22,939 nucleotides of DNA from JAYWIG01 sp043789035. GTDB taxonomy: Bacteria; Pseudomonadota; Gammaproteobacteria; Burkholderiales; Burkholderiaceae_E. Shown here in pieces: positions 1 to 7,759 of this stretch (positions are counted from its first letter, which is position 1; every line of letters begins with the position of its first letter). Both the position numbers and the translations under genes were made by a program. Location of the stretch: contig JAYWIG010000364.1 in NCBI GenBank assembly GCA_043789035.1, positions 1-22,939 of the forward strand. Reading direction: 5' to 3'. Below the pieces are notes generated by a model. That model did no database searches. It was given only the letters and a program-made list of their open reading frames with translations, and had not been told where the DNA came from.

Positions 1-1559
1 TGGTTGCTTTTTCATTATCAGCAAGTTTAAGCTCTGGAGCCTATGCTCAGAGCAAAACATTCCGCTGGGCAAGCTCGGGCGAGCTTCCATCTTGGGACCC
101 TCATTCGCAGAATAATGCCTTGAGTAACGGTATTCATGCTTATGTGTATGAATCCTTGGTTTATTACGATAAGAAATTCAATATCGAAGCGAACTTAGCG
201 ACCAAGTGGGAATCAAAATCGCCAACTCAAATGCGCTTTCATTTGCGTAAAGGCGTGAAGTTTCATGATGGTTCGCCATTTACGGCTGACGATGTCGTTT
301 TTTCAATTGCTCGCATTCAAGATAAAGCTTCGAACTTTGGCATTTTTGCGCAAGGCATCGACAAAGCTGTGAAAGTCGATGAAAACACCGTCGATATTTT
401 ACTCACCGGCCCTAACCCAACGCTTTTGCGTCAGCTCACTGAGGTACGGATTATGAGCAAAGCTTGGGCAGAGAAAAATAACTCTGTAAAGCCAAAAGAT
501 ACTCGATTGAAAGACGAAACATTTGCCCATCGCAATGCCAATGGCACAGGTCCAATGATGTTGAAAGAATGGCAACCAGATGTGCGCACGGTGATGGTGA
601 AGAACCCGAACTGGTGGGGCAAGATGGAAGGCGATATTAGCGAAGTGATCTATCAACCCATTAAGAACGATGCGACGCGTACAGCTGCAATGATTACCGG
701 TGAAACCGATTTACTGCTCGACCCTTCGGTGCAAGACATTGGCAGGCTTCGCCAAAACGCTAATTTGAAAGTTGTAGAGGGCGCGGAAAATCGCACAGTT
801 TTCATTGGTATGGATCAGGCTAGTGAGCAATTGCCGAACTCTGATGTAAAGGGCAAGAATCCACTCAAGGACGTCCGAGTTCGTAAAGCCCTGTATCAAG
901 CGATTGATATCGAGGCAATTAAGCGATCGATCATGCGTGGGCAAAGTGAACCAACTGGTGCGATTATTGCTAGCCAAGTATTTGGTTGGAATAAAGAAGC
1001 GCACAAGCGTTTCCCTTACGACGTAGAAGCGGCTAAAAAACTACTTGCCGAAGCAGGTTATCCAAGTGGCTTTGAGCTGGGAATGGATTGCCCAAATAAT
1101 CGCTATATTAATGACGAAGAAATATGCCAGGCAGTGGTGGTAATGTGGTCGAAGATTGGCGTGAAAGCTAAGTTGAAAACGCAACCAATGGCGACTTACT
1201 TCCCCATGCTTTTGCGCTTTGAGCCAACCGTGTATTTACTCGGCTGGGGCGTGCCAACATTCGATGCGCTTTATAGTTTGCAATCGCTAGCTCGTACGAA
1301 GGGCGCAGGTGGCGATGGCAACTACAATGTTGGCCGCTATAGCAATCCGCAGATGGACGCGTTGGTGGAGCGCATTAAAGTCGAAACTGATGAGAAGCTC
1401 AGAGGCGAGTTGATTGCTAAGGCATTGGCGCTACACAACCAAGATGTAGTGCATATCCCGCTTCATAACCAGGTGATTCCTTGGGCAATGAAGAAAAACG
1501 TGACGGTTCATCACCGAGCGGATAACCGCGTGGATATCCGCTGGGTGAAACTAAACTAA
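1..1559 (+). CDS. ABC transporter substrate-binding protein, family 5 (peptide/nickel type), 5'-truncated by window
   Basis: Periplasmic receptor that delivers oligopeptides or similar solutes to an ABC importer. The reading frame is open from base 3, so the real start lies before the window. The first visible residues (VAFSLSASLSSGAYAQS) are the end of a Sec signal peptide with an AYA-type cleavage site, followed by KTFRWASSGELPSWDPHS, the usual mature start of this family. Typical SBP family 5 features follow: a YESLVYYD stretch, the RKGVKFHDGSPFTADDVVFS signature, and a late VRKALYQAIDIEAI segment. A start at the TTG at 120 would cut off the signal peptide and is rejected. About 520 residues are visible, which is close to full length. 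The permease and ATPase genes are probably upstream, outside the window. The gene is convergent with the DHH gene, with a 7-bp gap. The exact substrate cannot be told. Confidence 0.93.
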   Translation, partial: VAFSLSASLSSGAYAQSKTFRWASSGELPSWDPHSQNNALSNGIHAYVYESLVYYDKKFNIEANLATKWESKSPTQMRFHLRKGVKFHDGSPFTADDVVFSIARIQDKASNFGIFAQGIDKAVKVDENTVDILLTGPNPTLLRQLTEVRIMSKAWAEKNNSVKPKDTRLKDETFAHRNANGTGPMMLKEWQPDVRTVMVKNPNWWGKMEGDISEVIYQPIKNDATRTAAMITGETDLLLDPSVQDIGRLRQNANLKVVEGAENRTVFIGMDQASEQLPNSDVKGKNPLKDVRVRKALYQAIDIEAIKRSIMRGQSEPTGAIIASQVFGWNKEAHKRFPYDVEAAKKLLAEAGYPSGFELGMDCPNNRYINDEEICQAVVVMWSKIGVKAKLKTQPMATYFPMLLRFEPTVYLLGWGVPTFDALYSLQSLARTKGAGGDGNYNVGRYSNPQMDALVERIKVETDEKLRGELIAKALALHNQDVVHIPLHNQVIPWAMKKNVTVHHRADNRVDIRWVKLN

Positions 1560-1566
1560 GGTTTGC

Positions 1567-2550
1567 TTAAGCCGGACTGACGGTACAGGCGACCACAAGT
1601 TTTTGTGCGGTCGCTTGTTCTTCCTGAGCCGCAATTTGAGCTAAGACGGCATCTAAGGTGATGTCAGCCCACCCATTTTCAATTTGGCATGTGCCAGCGG
1701 CATGATGACCGCCACCACCATACTTCAAGCAAATTTCTCCAACATTGACCGCCGAAGAGCGGTCAAGAATTGACTTGCCAATAGCAAGCACAGAGTTTTG
1801 CCTTTTCAATCCCCAAAGGCGGTGAATTGAGAGAGTACATTGCGGATACAACGCGTAAATCAAAAAGCGATTTGCGGCATAAATGGTCTCCTCCTCACGC
1901 AAATCAAGCACTACAGTTTTTGCGTGCGTAGTCGAACATTTGCGAATTTGATTTTCCGCAAGTGTGCGATGAGTTGCGTAAAGTTCGCGTCGCTCCTTAA
2001 CGTCAGGTAACTCCAAAATTTGTTCAATGCTCATCGTTCGGCAACAGTCAATCAACATCATCATCAGTTGATAGTTTGAAATGCGAAACTCTCTGAATCG
2101 ACCAAGGCCTGTGCGAGCATCCATCAAATAGTTTAGAAGAGTCCACTTCTCTGGATGCAAAATATCATCGAGCGAATACTGAGCACTATCCGCCTGATCA
2201 ACTGCCAACATCATTTCCTCTGAAATCGTTGGGAATGCAGTCTTGCCCCCGTAGTAATCGTAAACAACTCTCGCGGCCGACGGTGCATCTGCAAGGATGA
2301 TGTGGTTCTTTTGCTTGTCTGTATTGCGAATAGTTTCTGACAGGTGATGATCGAACGCCAAATGTGCAGTTGCTACATAGGGCAAGTTAGTTGTGATGTC
2401 ATTTTCTGTAATGGCAATTTTGCCGTCTTGCATGTCCTTTGGGTGCACGAAAAGAATATCTCGAATTAGCCCTTGTTCTTTTAGCAACACTGCACAAACC
2501 AGCCCGTCAAAATCTGACCGGGTAACAAGACGAAATGTTTTATCTGACAT
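1567..2550 (-). CDS. DHH-family phosphoesterase (exopolyphosphatase/oligoribonuclease-like)
   Basis: Cytoplasmic metal-dependent phosphoesterase of the DHH superfamily (RecJ, NrnA, PPX1-like), 327 residues. The metal-binding motifs are visible: SDFDG near residues 12-16, the DHH triad in FDHHLSE near 67-72, and a C-terminal GGGGHHAAGTC typical of the DHHA1 substrate-binding domain. The frame stays open upstream to 2613, but I chose the ATG at 2548-2550 because a GAGG Shine-Dalgarno lies 6 nt upstream of it and the extra 21 residues look like non-family sequence. The family includes nanoRNA/pAp phosphatases and exopolyphosphatases, and sequence alone does not separate these. It is a single-gene unit; a 14-bp palindrome lies about 57 bp upstream. 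Confidence 0.9.
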   Translation of the reverse strand: MSDKTFRLVTRSDFDGLVCAVLLKEQGLIRDILFVHPKDMQDGKIAITENDITTNLPYVATAHLAFDHHLSETIRNTDKQKNHIILADAPSAARVVYDYYGGKTAFPTISEEMMLAVDQADSAQYSLDDILHPEKWTLLNYLMDARTGLGRFREFRISNYQLMMMLIDCCRTMSIEQILELPDVKERRELYATHRTLAENQIRKCSTTHAKTVVLDLREEETIYAANRFLIYALYPQCTLSIHRLWGLKRQNSVLAIGKSILDRSSAVNVGEICLKYGGGGHHAAGTCQIENGWADITLDAVLAQIAAQEEQATAQKLVVACTVSPA

Positions 2551-2606
2551 TGAGATCCTCGACGATAGAAGTGAATACGCTTCGGCTTTGTGAGCTGGCG
2601 ACTGTG

Positions 2607-2620
2607 TAATCAATTGATTA
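2607..2620. promoter_or_regulatory. 14-bp perfect palindrome upstream of the DHH gene
   Basis: TAATCAATTGATTA is a perfect inverted repeat with no spacer, 57 bp upstream of the chosen DHH start, inside the 156-bp gap to the LysR gene. Its position fits an operator over the DHH promoter. AT-rich palindromes of this size can also arise by chance, and no regulator is identified. Confidence 0.35.
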
Positions 2621-2632
2621 TGGGCGTTGATT

Positions 2633-2663
2633 AAAAAAGGGAGCTATCGCTGCCAGATCAGCG
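2633..2663 (-). terminator. Candidate terminator of the LysR gene
   Basis: Read on the minus strand, a short stem (CGCTG/CAGCG, 6-nt loop, 2648-2663) is followed 9 nt later by a run of six T (2633-2638). It sits about 45 bp past the LysR stop. The stem is short and the gap to the T run is long for an intrinsic terminator, so the call is weak. Confidence 0.3.
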
Positions 2664-2706
2664 GTGCTTTACGAACTTAAGGCGGTAGTTCCTAGTGAAA
2701 TTAGCG

Positions 2707-3642
2707 TCAAGCCAATACTTGAGATGCGACTCTAGGTTTAGACTGCCAAGCTTGTCTAAGTAAAAACTCTTCAATTAAGAAATCTAAAAATAGCCTTACC
2801 CGACTAGGCGTGTTCCGACGTGTTTGGTAAACCGCATAGATGTCAAGGCCGATGGGCTTAAATTTCGGAAGAACAACGGCCAATCGCCCGGCTTTGATGT
2901 CGTCATCAACCATGTAGTTTGGGTGCATTGAGATGCCCGCGCCAAGCAATGCGGCGTGGCGTAATGATTCACCAAAATTACTCCTCATTCGACCTTTTAT
3001 TCGAACAGTTTTTGGTTCCCCTTCTTGAGTGAAGGCCCAGAAGCTGGTGGGCGACTTTAACGAGTTTAAAAGGCAATCATGATGATTTAAGTCGCTTAAA
3101 AGTTTAGGTTTAAATCGACTGGCTAAATACTCTGGCGATGCCACTAGGAGCTGGGGAACACTACCGAGCTTCTTCGCTGCCAAACTCATGTCTTTCAGTG
3201 CCGGTGCGATGCGCAGGGTTAAATCTAAGCCTTCTTCTGCTATGTTCAAGCCACCGCCATCCAACACTATATCGAACTGAATGTCGCGATGAATACTTGT
3301 AAACTTGGCGATCATCGGAACAAGATGTACCGCGCCAAATGACGGGGGAGTACCTATGCGAATGATTCCTTTGGGCGCTTTCTGCGCTTCTCGTACCGCC
3401 TCACCCACGGCATTAAAGCGATCTAGTAAGTCTTGCCCACCTTCTAATAGCTGCAAGCCAGCATCGGTAACTGAAACACTCTTAGGTGTACGCAGTAGCA
3501 GCTGTGCGCCAAGCTGCGCTTCTAGCCAGGCCACGTGCTTAGTGACATTGCCTTTAGCGATGCCTAAACGTTGCGCAGCGCCAGTAAAACTTCTTCCTCT
3601 GGCTACCTCGCCAAAGATCTCAATGGCCTTTAGTCTATCCAT
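2707..3642 (-). CDS. LysR-family transcriptional regulator
   Basis: DNA-binding regulator, 311 residues, normal LysR length. The N-terminal winged helix-turn-helix covers residues 1-60 (MDRLKAIEIFGEVARGRSF, then GAAQRLGIAKGNVTKHVAWLE and the LRTPKSVSVTDAG end). A PBP2-type effector-binding domain follows from about residue 90. It diverges from the five-gene catabolic run beginning at 3729, with 86 bp between the starts holding a strong inverted repeat, which is the classic layout for a LysR protein controlling its neighbour. The effector is probably a pathway substrate or intermediate (inference). The subgroup resembles regulators next to dehydrogenase/transport genes, but no specific member is recognised. 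The Shine-Dalgarno is poor. Confidence 0.93.
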   Translation of the reverse strand: MDRLKAIEIFGEVARGRSFTGAAQRLGIAKGNVTKHVAWLEAQLGAQLLLRTPKSVSVTDAGLQLLEGGQDLLDRFNAVGEAVREAQKAPKGIIRIGTPPSFGAVHLVPMIAKFTSIHRDIQFDIVLDGGGLNIAEEGLDLTLRIAPALKDMSLAAKKLGSVPQLLVASPEYLASRFKPKLLSDLNHHDCLLNSLKSPTSFWAFTQEGEPKTVRIKGRMRSNFGESLRHAALLGAGISMHPNYMVDDDIKAGRLAVVLPKFKPIGLDIYAVYQTRRNTPSRVRLFLDFLIEEFLLRQAWQSKPRVASQVLA

Positions 3643-3660
3643 GGTGTTTTAGTGTTTTCA

Positions 3661-3702
3661 ATATGAGAACAATATATTCTCATATCGCATCTATTTCGAG
3701 AA
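3661..3702. promoter_or_regulatory. LysR-type operator and bidirectional promoter region
   Basis: A perfect 9-bp inverted repeat, ATATGAGAA / TTCTCATAT with a 7-nt spacer, occupies 3661-3685, midway between two divergent starts. A third half-site, GAGAA, recurs at 3698-3702, closer to the catabolic operon. A LysR recognition site plus a weaker activation site would look like this. The spacer contains TATATT, a -10-like hexamer that reads in both directions, so bound regulator could block both promoters until an effector is present. Confidence 0.7.
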
Positions 3703-3728
3703 CATAAATATCCATAGAATCGCGAAGT

Positions 3729-4880
3729 ATGTCAGCTAACTTTGTTCATCAATCGTTTCAAAGCCGGGTTATTTGTAAACCGGGCGCAGTCGAGTTTTTG
3801 CCAAATGAGTTGCTTACCCTTGGTTGTAAGCGGCCCTTAGTGCTGTGCAGTGTTCGGGTAGCAAGCAGCCATCTTTTTCAGCGAGTAACCCAGCTATTGC
3901 GTGGCTTCGCGGTAGCCAATGTGAGCGCAATTCCTCAGCATTCGTCAGTGGCTACCGTCATGCAGGTTGTTGATGTCGCTCTGCAGCATGGCGCAGATAG
4001 TTTTATTTGCTTGGGTGGTGGCAGTGTTTCTGATACAGCAAAAGCGGCAGCAATCATGTTGGCCGAAGGCGGCCCGCTTTCTAAGCATGCGACTCGATTC
4101 GAGCCACCTTCGACGGTGGTTGTACCAAGCTTATTGAAGACGAAGCTTCCCATTATTTCTGTGCCACTTACCGCTTCTGGTGCAGAGGTCACTCCCAGCC
4201 TTGGTATCCGCGACGAAAGCCATACCAAGCTATTGTTTTGGGATGCTCATGTAGCGAGCAGAGTGATCTTGATTGATGCGCAGGCAAACATAGAAATTCC
4301 AAGCGCCATTATGCTCTCAACCGCGATGAACGGCTTGGCGCATTGCATCGAGGGTTTGTACTCCAAAGCTCGTTCACCATTTTCTTCCGCCCTAGCGCTC
4401 GATGCGATAGTTAGGTTCAACCAAGCGATTCGTGCTGTAGCAGATGCACCAAATTCAATGCAAGCACGCGAAGATTTACTGATTGCCGCACATATGTCTG
4501 GCCTTGTATTGGCCAGTGCAAAAAGCTGCTTACACCATGCGATATGCCACGTGTTGGGAGCAAAGTTGAATTTGCCGCATGGGGTATCGAACTCAATCTT
4601 GTTGCCGCATGCCATCGCATTCAATCGCGCAACTTGTGATACAGAGTTTTTAGCGATTGAGCAGAAGTTAGGCCTTGCTGCAAATGCTTCGGTTGGTACG
4701 TGGTTGCTAGATTTGCAATATGCTGCCGGTGTGCCTACAAAGTTACGCGATGCAGATGTTGGCGAATCGTCGCTCGACACTATCGCTCAAGCAACCTTAC
4801 ATGAACGTGGTTTAGCCTTTAACCCGAGGCAGGTTGAATCGGCTGCACAAGTTAGAGAAATCTTAGCGGCTGCGTGGTAG
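3729..4880 (+). CDS. Maleylacetate reductase-like iron-containing alcohol dehydrogenase
   Basis: NAD(P)H-linked oxidoreductase of the iron-ADH fold, 383 residues. The nucleotide loop GGGSVSDTAK lies at about 96-105, TASGAEVTPS at about 148-157, and MNGLAHCIEGLYS at 200-212. There is an Asn (N201) where classic Fe-ADHs have a metal-binding Asp, as I recall for maleylacetate reductases. CLHHAICHVLG (267-277) and LPHGVSNS (282-289) also fit that subfamily. Maleylacetate reductases reduce maleylacetate to 3-oxoadipate in hydroxyquinol and chloroaromatic breakdown. No ring-cleavage dioxygenase accompanies it here, so the true substrate may be another oxo-acid. First gene of a run with short gaps to 8905, divergent from a LysR gene. 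The start ATG has a weak GAAG upstream. Confidence 0.8.
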   Translation: MSANFVHQSFQSRVICKPGAVEFLPNELLTLGCKRPLVLCSVRVASSHLFQRVTQLLRGFAVANVSAIPQHSSVATVMQVVDVALQHGADSFICLGGGSVSDTAKAAAIMLAEGGPLSKHATRFEPPSTVVVPSLLKTKLPIISVPLTASGAEVTPSLGIRDESHTKLLFWDAHVASRVILIDAQANIEIPSAIMLSTAMNGLAHCIEGLYSKARSPFSSALALDAIVRFNQAIRAVADAPNSMQAREDLLIAAHMSGLVLASAKSCLHHAICHVLGAKLNLPHGVSNSILLPHAIAFNRATCDTEFLAIEQKLGLAANASVGTWLLDLQYAAGVPTKLRDADVGESSLDTIAQATLHERGLAFNPRQVESAAQVREILAAAW

Positions 4881-4895
4881 CGTTACATTAATATA

Positions 4896-4902
4896 AAGGA
4901 GG
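4896..4902 (+). promoter_or_regulatory. Strong ribosome-binding site of the dioxygenase gene
   Basis: AAGGAGG, a full Shine-Dalgarno match, ends 7 nt before the ATG at 4910. It is the best ribosome site in the operon and fixes this start. Confidence 0.8.
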
Positions 4903-4909
4903 GACAGCA

Positions 4910-5791
4910 ATGGTTATTATTCCGAGCGATGGTTGTTTAGGCGCTAGAGTTGAAGACTTTGATATCTCTAAGCCGTTAGGCGATAAAGAGTTTTGGACGT
5001 TAGAGCAAGCACTAGGCCGCTATGGGGTATTAAGTTATCCCAAACAGACGCTCACATCAATACAGCTAAAAAGTTTTGCGGCACGATTTGGCAAGCTTGA
5101 AGTGAATGTGGCCAATTCCTATCAAGATGCAGGCCAACCAGAGGTGATGATTCTGTCGAATAAGCGTGACGCAGAAGGTAAACCGTTGGGGTTGTCGGAT
5201 GCGGGGCAAGATTGGCATACGGATATGTCGTATAGCAAGACAATCGCATTTACCAACATCTTATACGGTCTAGAGATTCCCCATCGCGATGGCGAGCCTT
5301 TAGGTAACACAGAGTTTTTGAACATGCACCTTGCCTACGCAGACCTTCCCACCGATTTAAAAGAGAAACTCGATGGTATGACGATACTTCACGACTTTGC
5401 GAAGTTTTGGGATTCGATGCGCTCTAAGCCTGGCAGCAATCGCCCGCCCTTGACGCCTGCTCAACGGGCTGCAAAACCACCTGTGAATCATCCGGTTTTT
5501 CTGAGACATCCAATTACAGGCAAGAAAGTTTTATATGCCAACCCCGGCTACTCAATGCGAATCAATGAATTGCCAGAGGCTGAGAGTGAGTTGATCTTGA
5601 ACTACTTGTTTGAGCATCAAAAGAAAGCCAAGTACTTTTATAAGCACCGCTGGCAAGTGGGCGATGTTTTAATGTGGGACAACATTGGTACCTTGCATAA
5701 CGCGGTTCCCGATTATTTGCCGCACGAGCATCGCTACATTAAACGCTGCCAAGTGATGGCAAGCCGATATTTCTTAGAGCAAGCTGCATGA
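4910..5791 (+). CDS. TauD/TfdA-family 2-oxoglutarate-dependent dioxygenase
   Basis: Non-haem Fe(II) dioxygenase of the TauD/TfdA family, 293 residues (normal length). It couples decarboxylation of 2-oxoglutarate to hydroxylation of a substrate, often a carboxylate, sulfonate or aryloxyacid. The facial triad is visible: H103 and D105 in DWHTDMSYS, and H263 in TLHNAVPDY. Arg 275, a dozen residues on, is the likely 2-oxoglutarate carboxylate anchor. The start is set by a strong Shine-Dalgarno. The gene follows the reductase by 29 bp and overlaps the next gene by 4 bp (ATGA), so dioxygenase and hydrolase are translationally coupled. The substrate is unknown; the neighbours suggest an organic acid that is opened or cleaved after hydroxylation. 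Confidence 0.9.
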   Translation: MVIIPSDGCLGARVEDFDISKPLGDKEFWTLEQALGRYGVLSYPKQTLTSIQLKSFAARFGKLEVNVANSYQDAGQPEVMILSNKRDAEGKPLGLSDAGQDWHTDMSYSKTIAFTNILYGLEIPHRDGEPLGNTEFLNMHLAYADLPTDLKEKLDGMTILHDFAKFWDSMRSKPGSNRPPLTPAQRAAKPPVNHPVFLRHPITGKKVLYANPGYSMRINELPEAESELILNYLFEHQKKAKYFYKHRWQVGDVLMWDNIGTLHNAVPDYLPHEHRYIKRCQVMASRYFLEQAA

Positions 5792-6720
5792 AGCTGGTGA
5801 GCTTCAAAACCAAACCAACGGATGGCTTGATTCATACAGGCGTTGTCGATGGAATAAAGATTTATGACATTACCGAATGGCTTTTGAGTTTGCCAATCTC
5901 GGCGCAGGCAACGACTCAAAATATGCTCTCAGGTATTGTTGCTCCTACTGGCGGCATAATGCGTTGGCTGCAGTCTGGTACGAATGCAATTGAAACGCTT
6001 TCTAAGCACTTCGACGAGTTAAAGCGCCAGGCAACGACGAGTAATCACAGGCTTAACGACGTCGAGCTTTATGCTCCGGTGCCTAGGCCAGGAAAGATTA
6101 TCGGAGTGGGCCGCAACTATGCAGATCATGCTGCTGAAACTGGTATGAGCCCATTCGAGAAGCCACGTATTATTTTTAAAGTGCCCTCCGCCATTGCCGC
6201 GTCTCATGGTCCGACTCCGAGGCCTGCCAGCGTAACAAAGATGGATTTCGAATCTGAGCTCGCGGTGGTAATGGGTGGCTACGCCAAAAACGTTTCTAAG
6301 GCCGATGCACTGAGTTTTGTTGCAGGCTATACCGTACTCAATGATATTAGTGCAAGAGAGTTTCAGTTCGATGTGAGCCCCGCGCAAACCACCTTTGCAA
6401 AGAGCATGGATGGCTTTTCACCTATGGGCCCTTGGTTGGTTACTCGTGACGAAATCGCCGACCCGCAAAACCTAGAAGTGTATTGCTGGTTAAACGGCGT
6501 ACAAATGCAGCATGGACACACCAAAGACATGTTGTTTTCGGTTGCCACGTTAATTAGTTACTTGTCCGAATACATGACGTTGGAGCCGGGTGATGTAATC
6601 ACCACGGGCACACCGGCTGGCATTGGGGCCTTTCGAAAGCCACCCATTTATTTGCAACCGGGTGACGTATTGAAGTTAGAGGTTACGGGTGTAGGTGTAA
6701 TCGAACACCGAATTGTTTAA
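5788..6720 (+). CDS. Fumarylacetoacetate hydrolase (FAH) family protein
   Basis: Metal-dependent C-C bond hydrolase or related acylpyruvase/hydratase, 310 residues. The N-terminal cap covers about residues 1-95. The catalytic FAH domain starts at PGKIIGVGRNYADHA. Acidic metal ligands are E155 and E157 in DFESELAVV, with D186 in LNDISAR; the family signature TTGTPAGIG lies at about 272-280 and a C-terminal PGDVLKLEVTGVG at 291-303. The start overlaps the dioxygenase stop as ATGA. Members cleave 3-oxo acids such as fumarylacetoacetate, acylpyruvates or 2-keto-3-deoxy sugar acids; which one applies here cannot be read. In context it probably handles the product of the dioxygenase. Confidence 0.92.
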   Translation: MKLVSFKTKPTDGLIHTGVVDGIKIYDITEWLLSLPISAQATTQNMLSGIVAPTGGIMRWLQSGTNAIETLSKHFDELKRQATTSNHRLNDVELYAPVPRPGKIIGVGRNYADHAAETGMSPFEKPRIIFKVPSAIAASHGPTPRPASVTKMDFESELAVVMGGYAKNVSKADALSFVAGYTVLNDISAREFQFDVSPAQTTFAKSMDGFSPMGPWLVTRDEIADPQNLEVYCWLNGVQMQHGHTKDMLFSVATLISYLSEYMTLEPGDVITTGTPAGIGAFRKPPIYLQPGDVLKLEVTGVGVIEHRIV

Positions 6721-6741
6721 ATTTATTTGATGGAAATATTC

Positions 6742-7728
6742 ATGAAACAAAAAGTCTTATCGGTAATGCTCTCGGCTTTAGGGGTGATGGGGCTCAATAG
6801 TGCTGCAGTTGCCTCTGATGTATACCCAAGTAAGCCGATCAAATTGTTAGTCGGTTTTGCGGCAGGCGGACCAACAGATGTAATCGCTCGCCTGATTGCC
6901 AAGGAAATGACTTTAGCCCTAGGGCAAGCCATTGTTGTGGAGAACAAAGCGGGTGCGAGTTCGATGATTGCCACGCGCGAAGTGAAAAACGCTGCGCCCG
7001 ATGGCTACACTTTATTGTTCTCCTCGCTAGGCATGAATGTGAACCCTATTTTGTTGGGTGAGCAAGCCGGCTACAACCCGAAGGCGGATTTTTCACCGAT
7101 CTCCAATGTTGCGAATTTACCCTTGGTGGCTGTAAGCGCCTATGAGTCTTCAACTAAAAATATTGGCGATCTTTTTAAGAAAGCTCGGTCTAAGCCTGAA
7201 GCGGTGAGCTTTGCATCATCGGGTGGCGGTGGCTCCGGGCATTTGGCAGGTGAATTGCTCGGAACTTTACTGAAAGCAAAAATGGTTCACGTGCCGTATA
7301 AGGGCAATGGGCCCGCGTTGCTCGATGTGATTGGTGGTCGTGTGGACTTCATGTTTTATCCGGTTATTGGTATTGCAGATCAAGTGGCTGGTAAACGTTT
7401 AAATGTGTTAGCCGTAGGCACGGCGAAAAGGTTGCCTCAATTCGCTGATGCACCCACGATGGCAGAAGCGGGTTTTCCCGGATTTGAAGAAACAGCACCT
7501 TGGGTGGGAATGCTGGCTCCTGCAAAAACACCGTCGGCAATCATTACTGCATTGCATGCCGCTGTCGGTAAAGCGCTTGCTAAGCCCGAAGTGAAAGCAC
7601 AGCTTGAGCGTTTAGGTGCGGTGACGGTTGGTGACACACCTAACGAGTTCGCTGCATTCTTGAAGCGTGATTATGATCGTTGGGAAGGTGTGATTAAGGC
7701 AGCTAATATCAAGCCTGAGGCGAACTAA
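6742..7728 (+). CDS. Bug/TctC-family tripartite tricarboxylate transporter substrate-binding protein
   Basis: Periplasmic solute receptor of the Bug (TctC) family, 328 residues. A signal peptide (MKQKVLSVMLSALGVMG, then AAVAS) precedes the mature start DVYPSKPIKLLV. Family hallmarks are GFAAGGPTDVIAR, VVENKAGAS and APDGYTLLFSS. I chose the ATG at 6742, which gives a proper signal peptide and has a weak ATGGA upstream; TTG 6727 and ATG 6730 are also in frame. It follows the FAH gene by 21 bp and belongs to the same run. No TctA/TctB membrane genes are in the window, which is common in Burkholderiales, where Bug receptors greatly outnumber permeases. Ligands are usually carboxylates, so it probably imports the pathway substrate. 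Confidence 0.93.
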   Translation: MKQKVLSVMLSALGVMGLNSAAVASDVYPSKPIKLLVGFAAGGPTDVIARLIAKEMTLALGQAIVVENKAGASSMIATREVKNAAPDGYTLLFSSLGMNVNPILLGEQAGYNPKADFSPISNVANLPLVAVSAYESSTKNIGDLFKKARSKPEAVSFASSGGGGSGHLAGELLGTLLKAKMVHVPYKGNGPALLDVIGGRVDFMFYPVIGIADQVAGKRLNVLAVGTAKRLPQFADAPTMAEAGFPGFEETAPWVGMLAPAKTPSAIITALHAAVGKALAKPEVKAQLERLGAVTVGDTPNEFAAFLKRDYDRWEGVIKAANIKPEAN

Positions 7729-7755
7729 ATTGCGGACTAAGTTGCGAACTAGGTA
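7720..7755 (+). repeat. Three tandem 12-nt units carrying three in-frame stops
   Basis: The units are GCGAACTAAATT, GCGGACTAAGTT and GCGAACTAGGTA. The first contains the last codons of the Bug gene. Because the unit is a multiple of three, each copy puts a stop (TAA, TAA, TAG) in the Bug frame. The last copy also supplies the AGG 6 nt before the next start at 7760. It probably arose by local duplication. Confidence 0.75.
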
Positions 7756-7759
7756 GCCA

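Noticed and set aside
120..1559. Start of the first gene at the TTG at 120
   Set aside because: The frame continues to the window start and encodes a signal peptide end and the family's mature N-terminus.
4247..4780. 177-codon minus-strand open frame inside the iron-ADH gene
   Set aside because: Antisense shadow of a well-supported gene; no motif or ribosome site.
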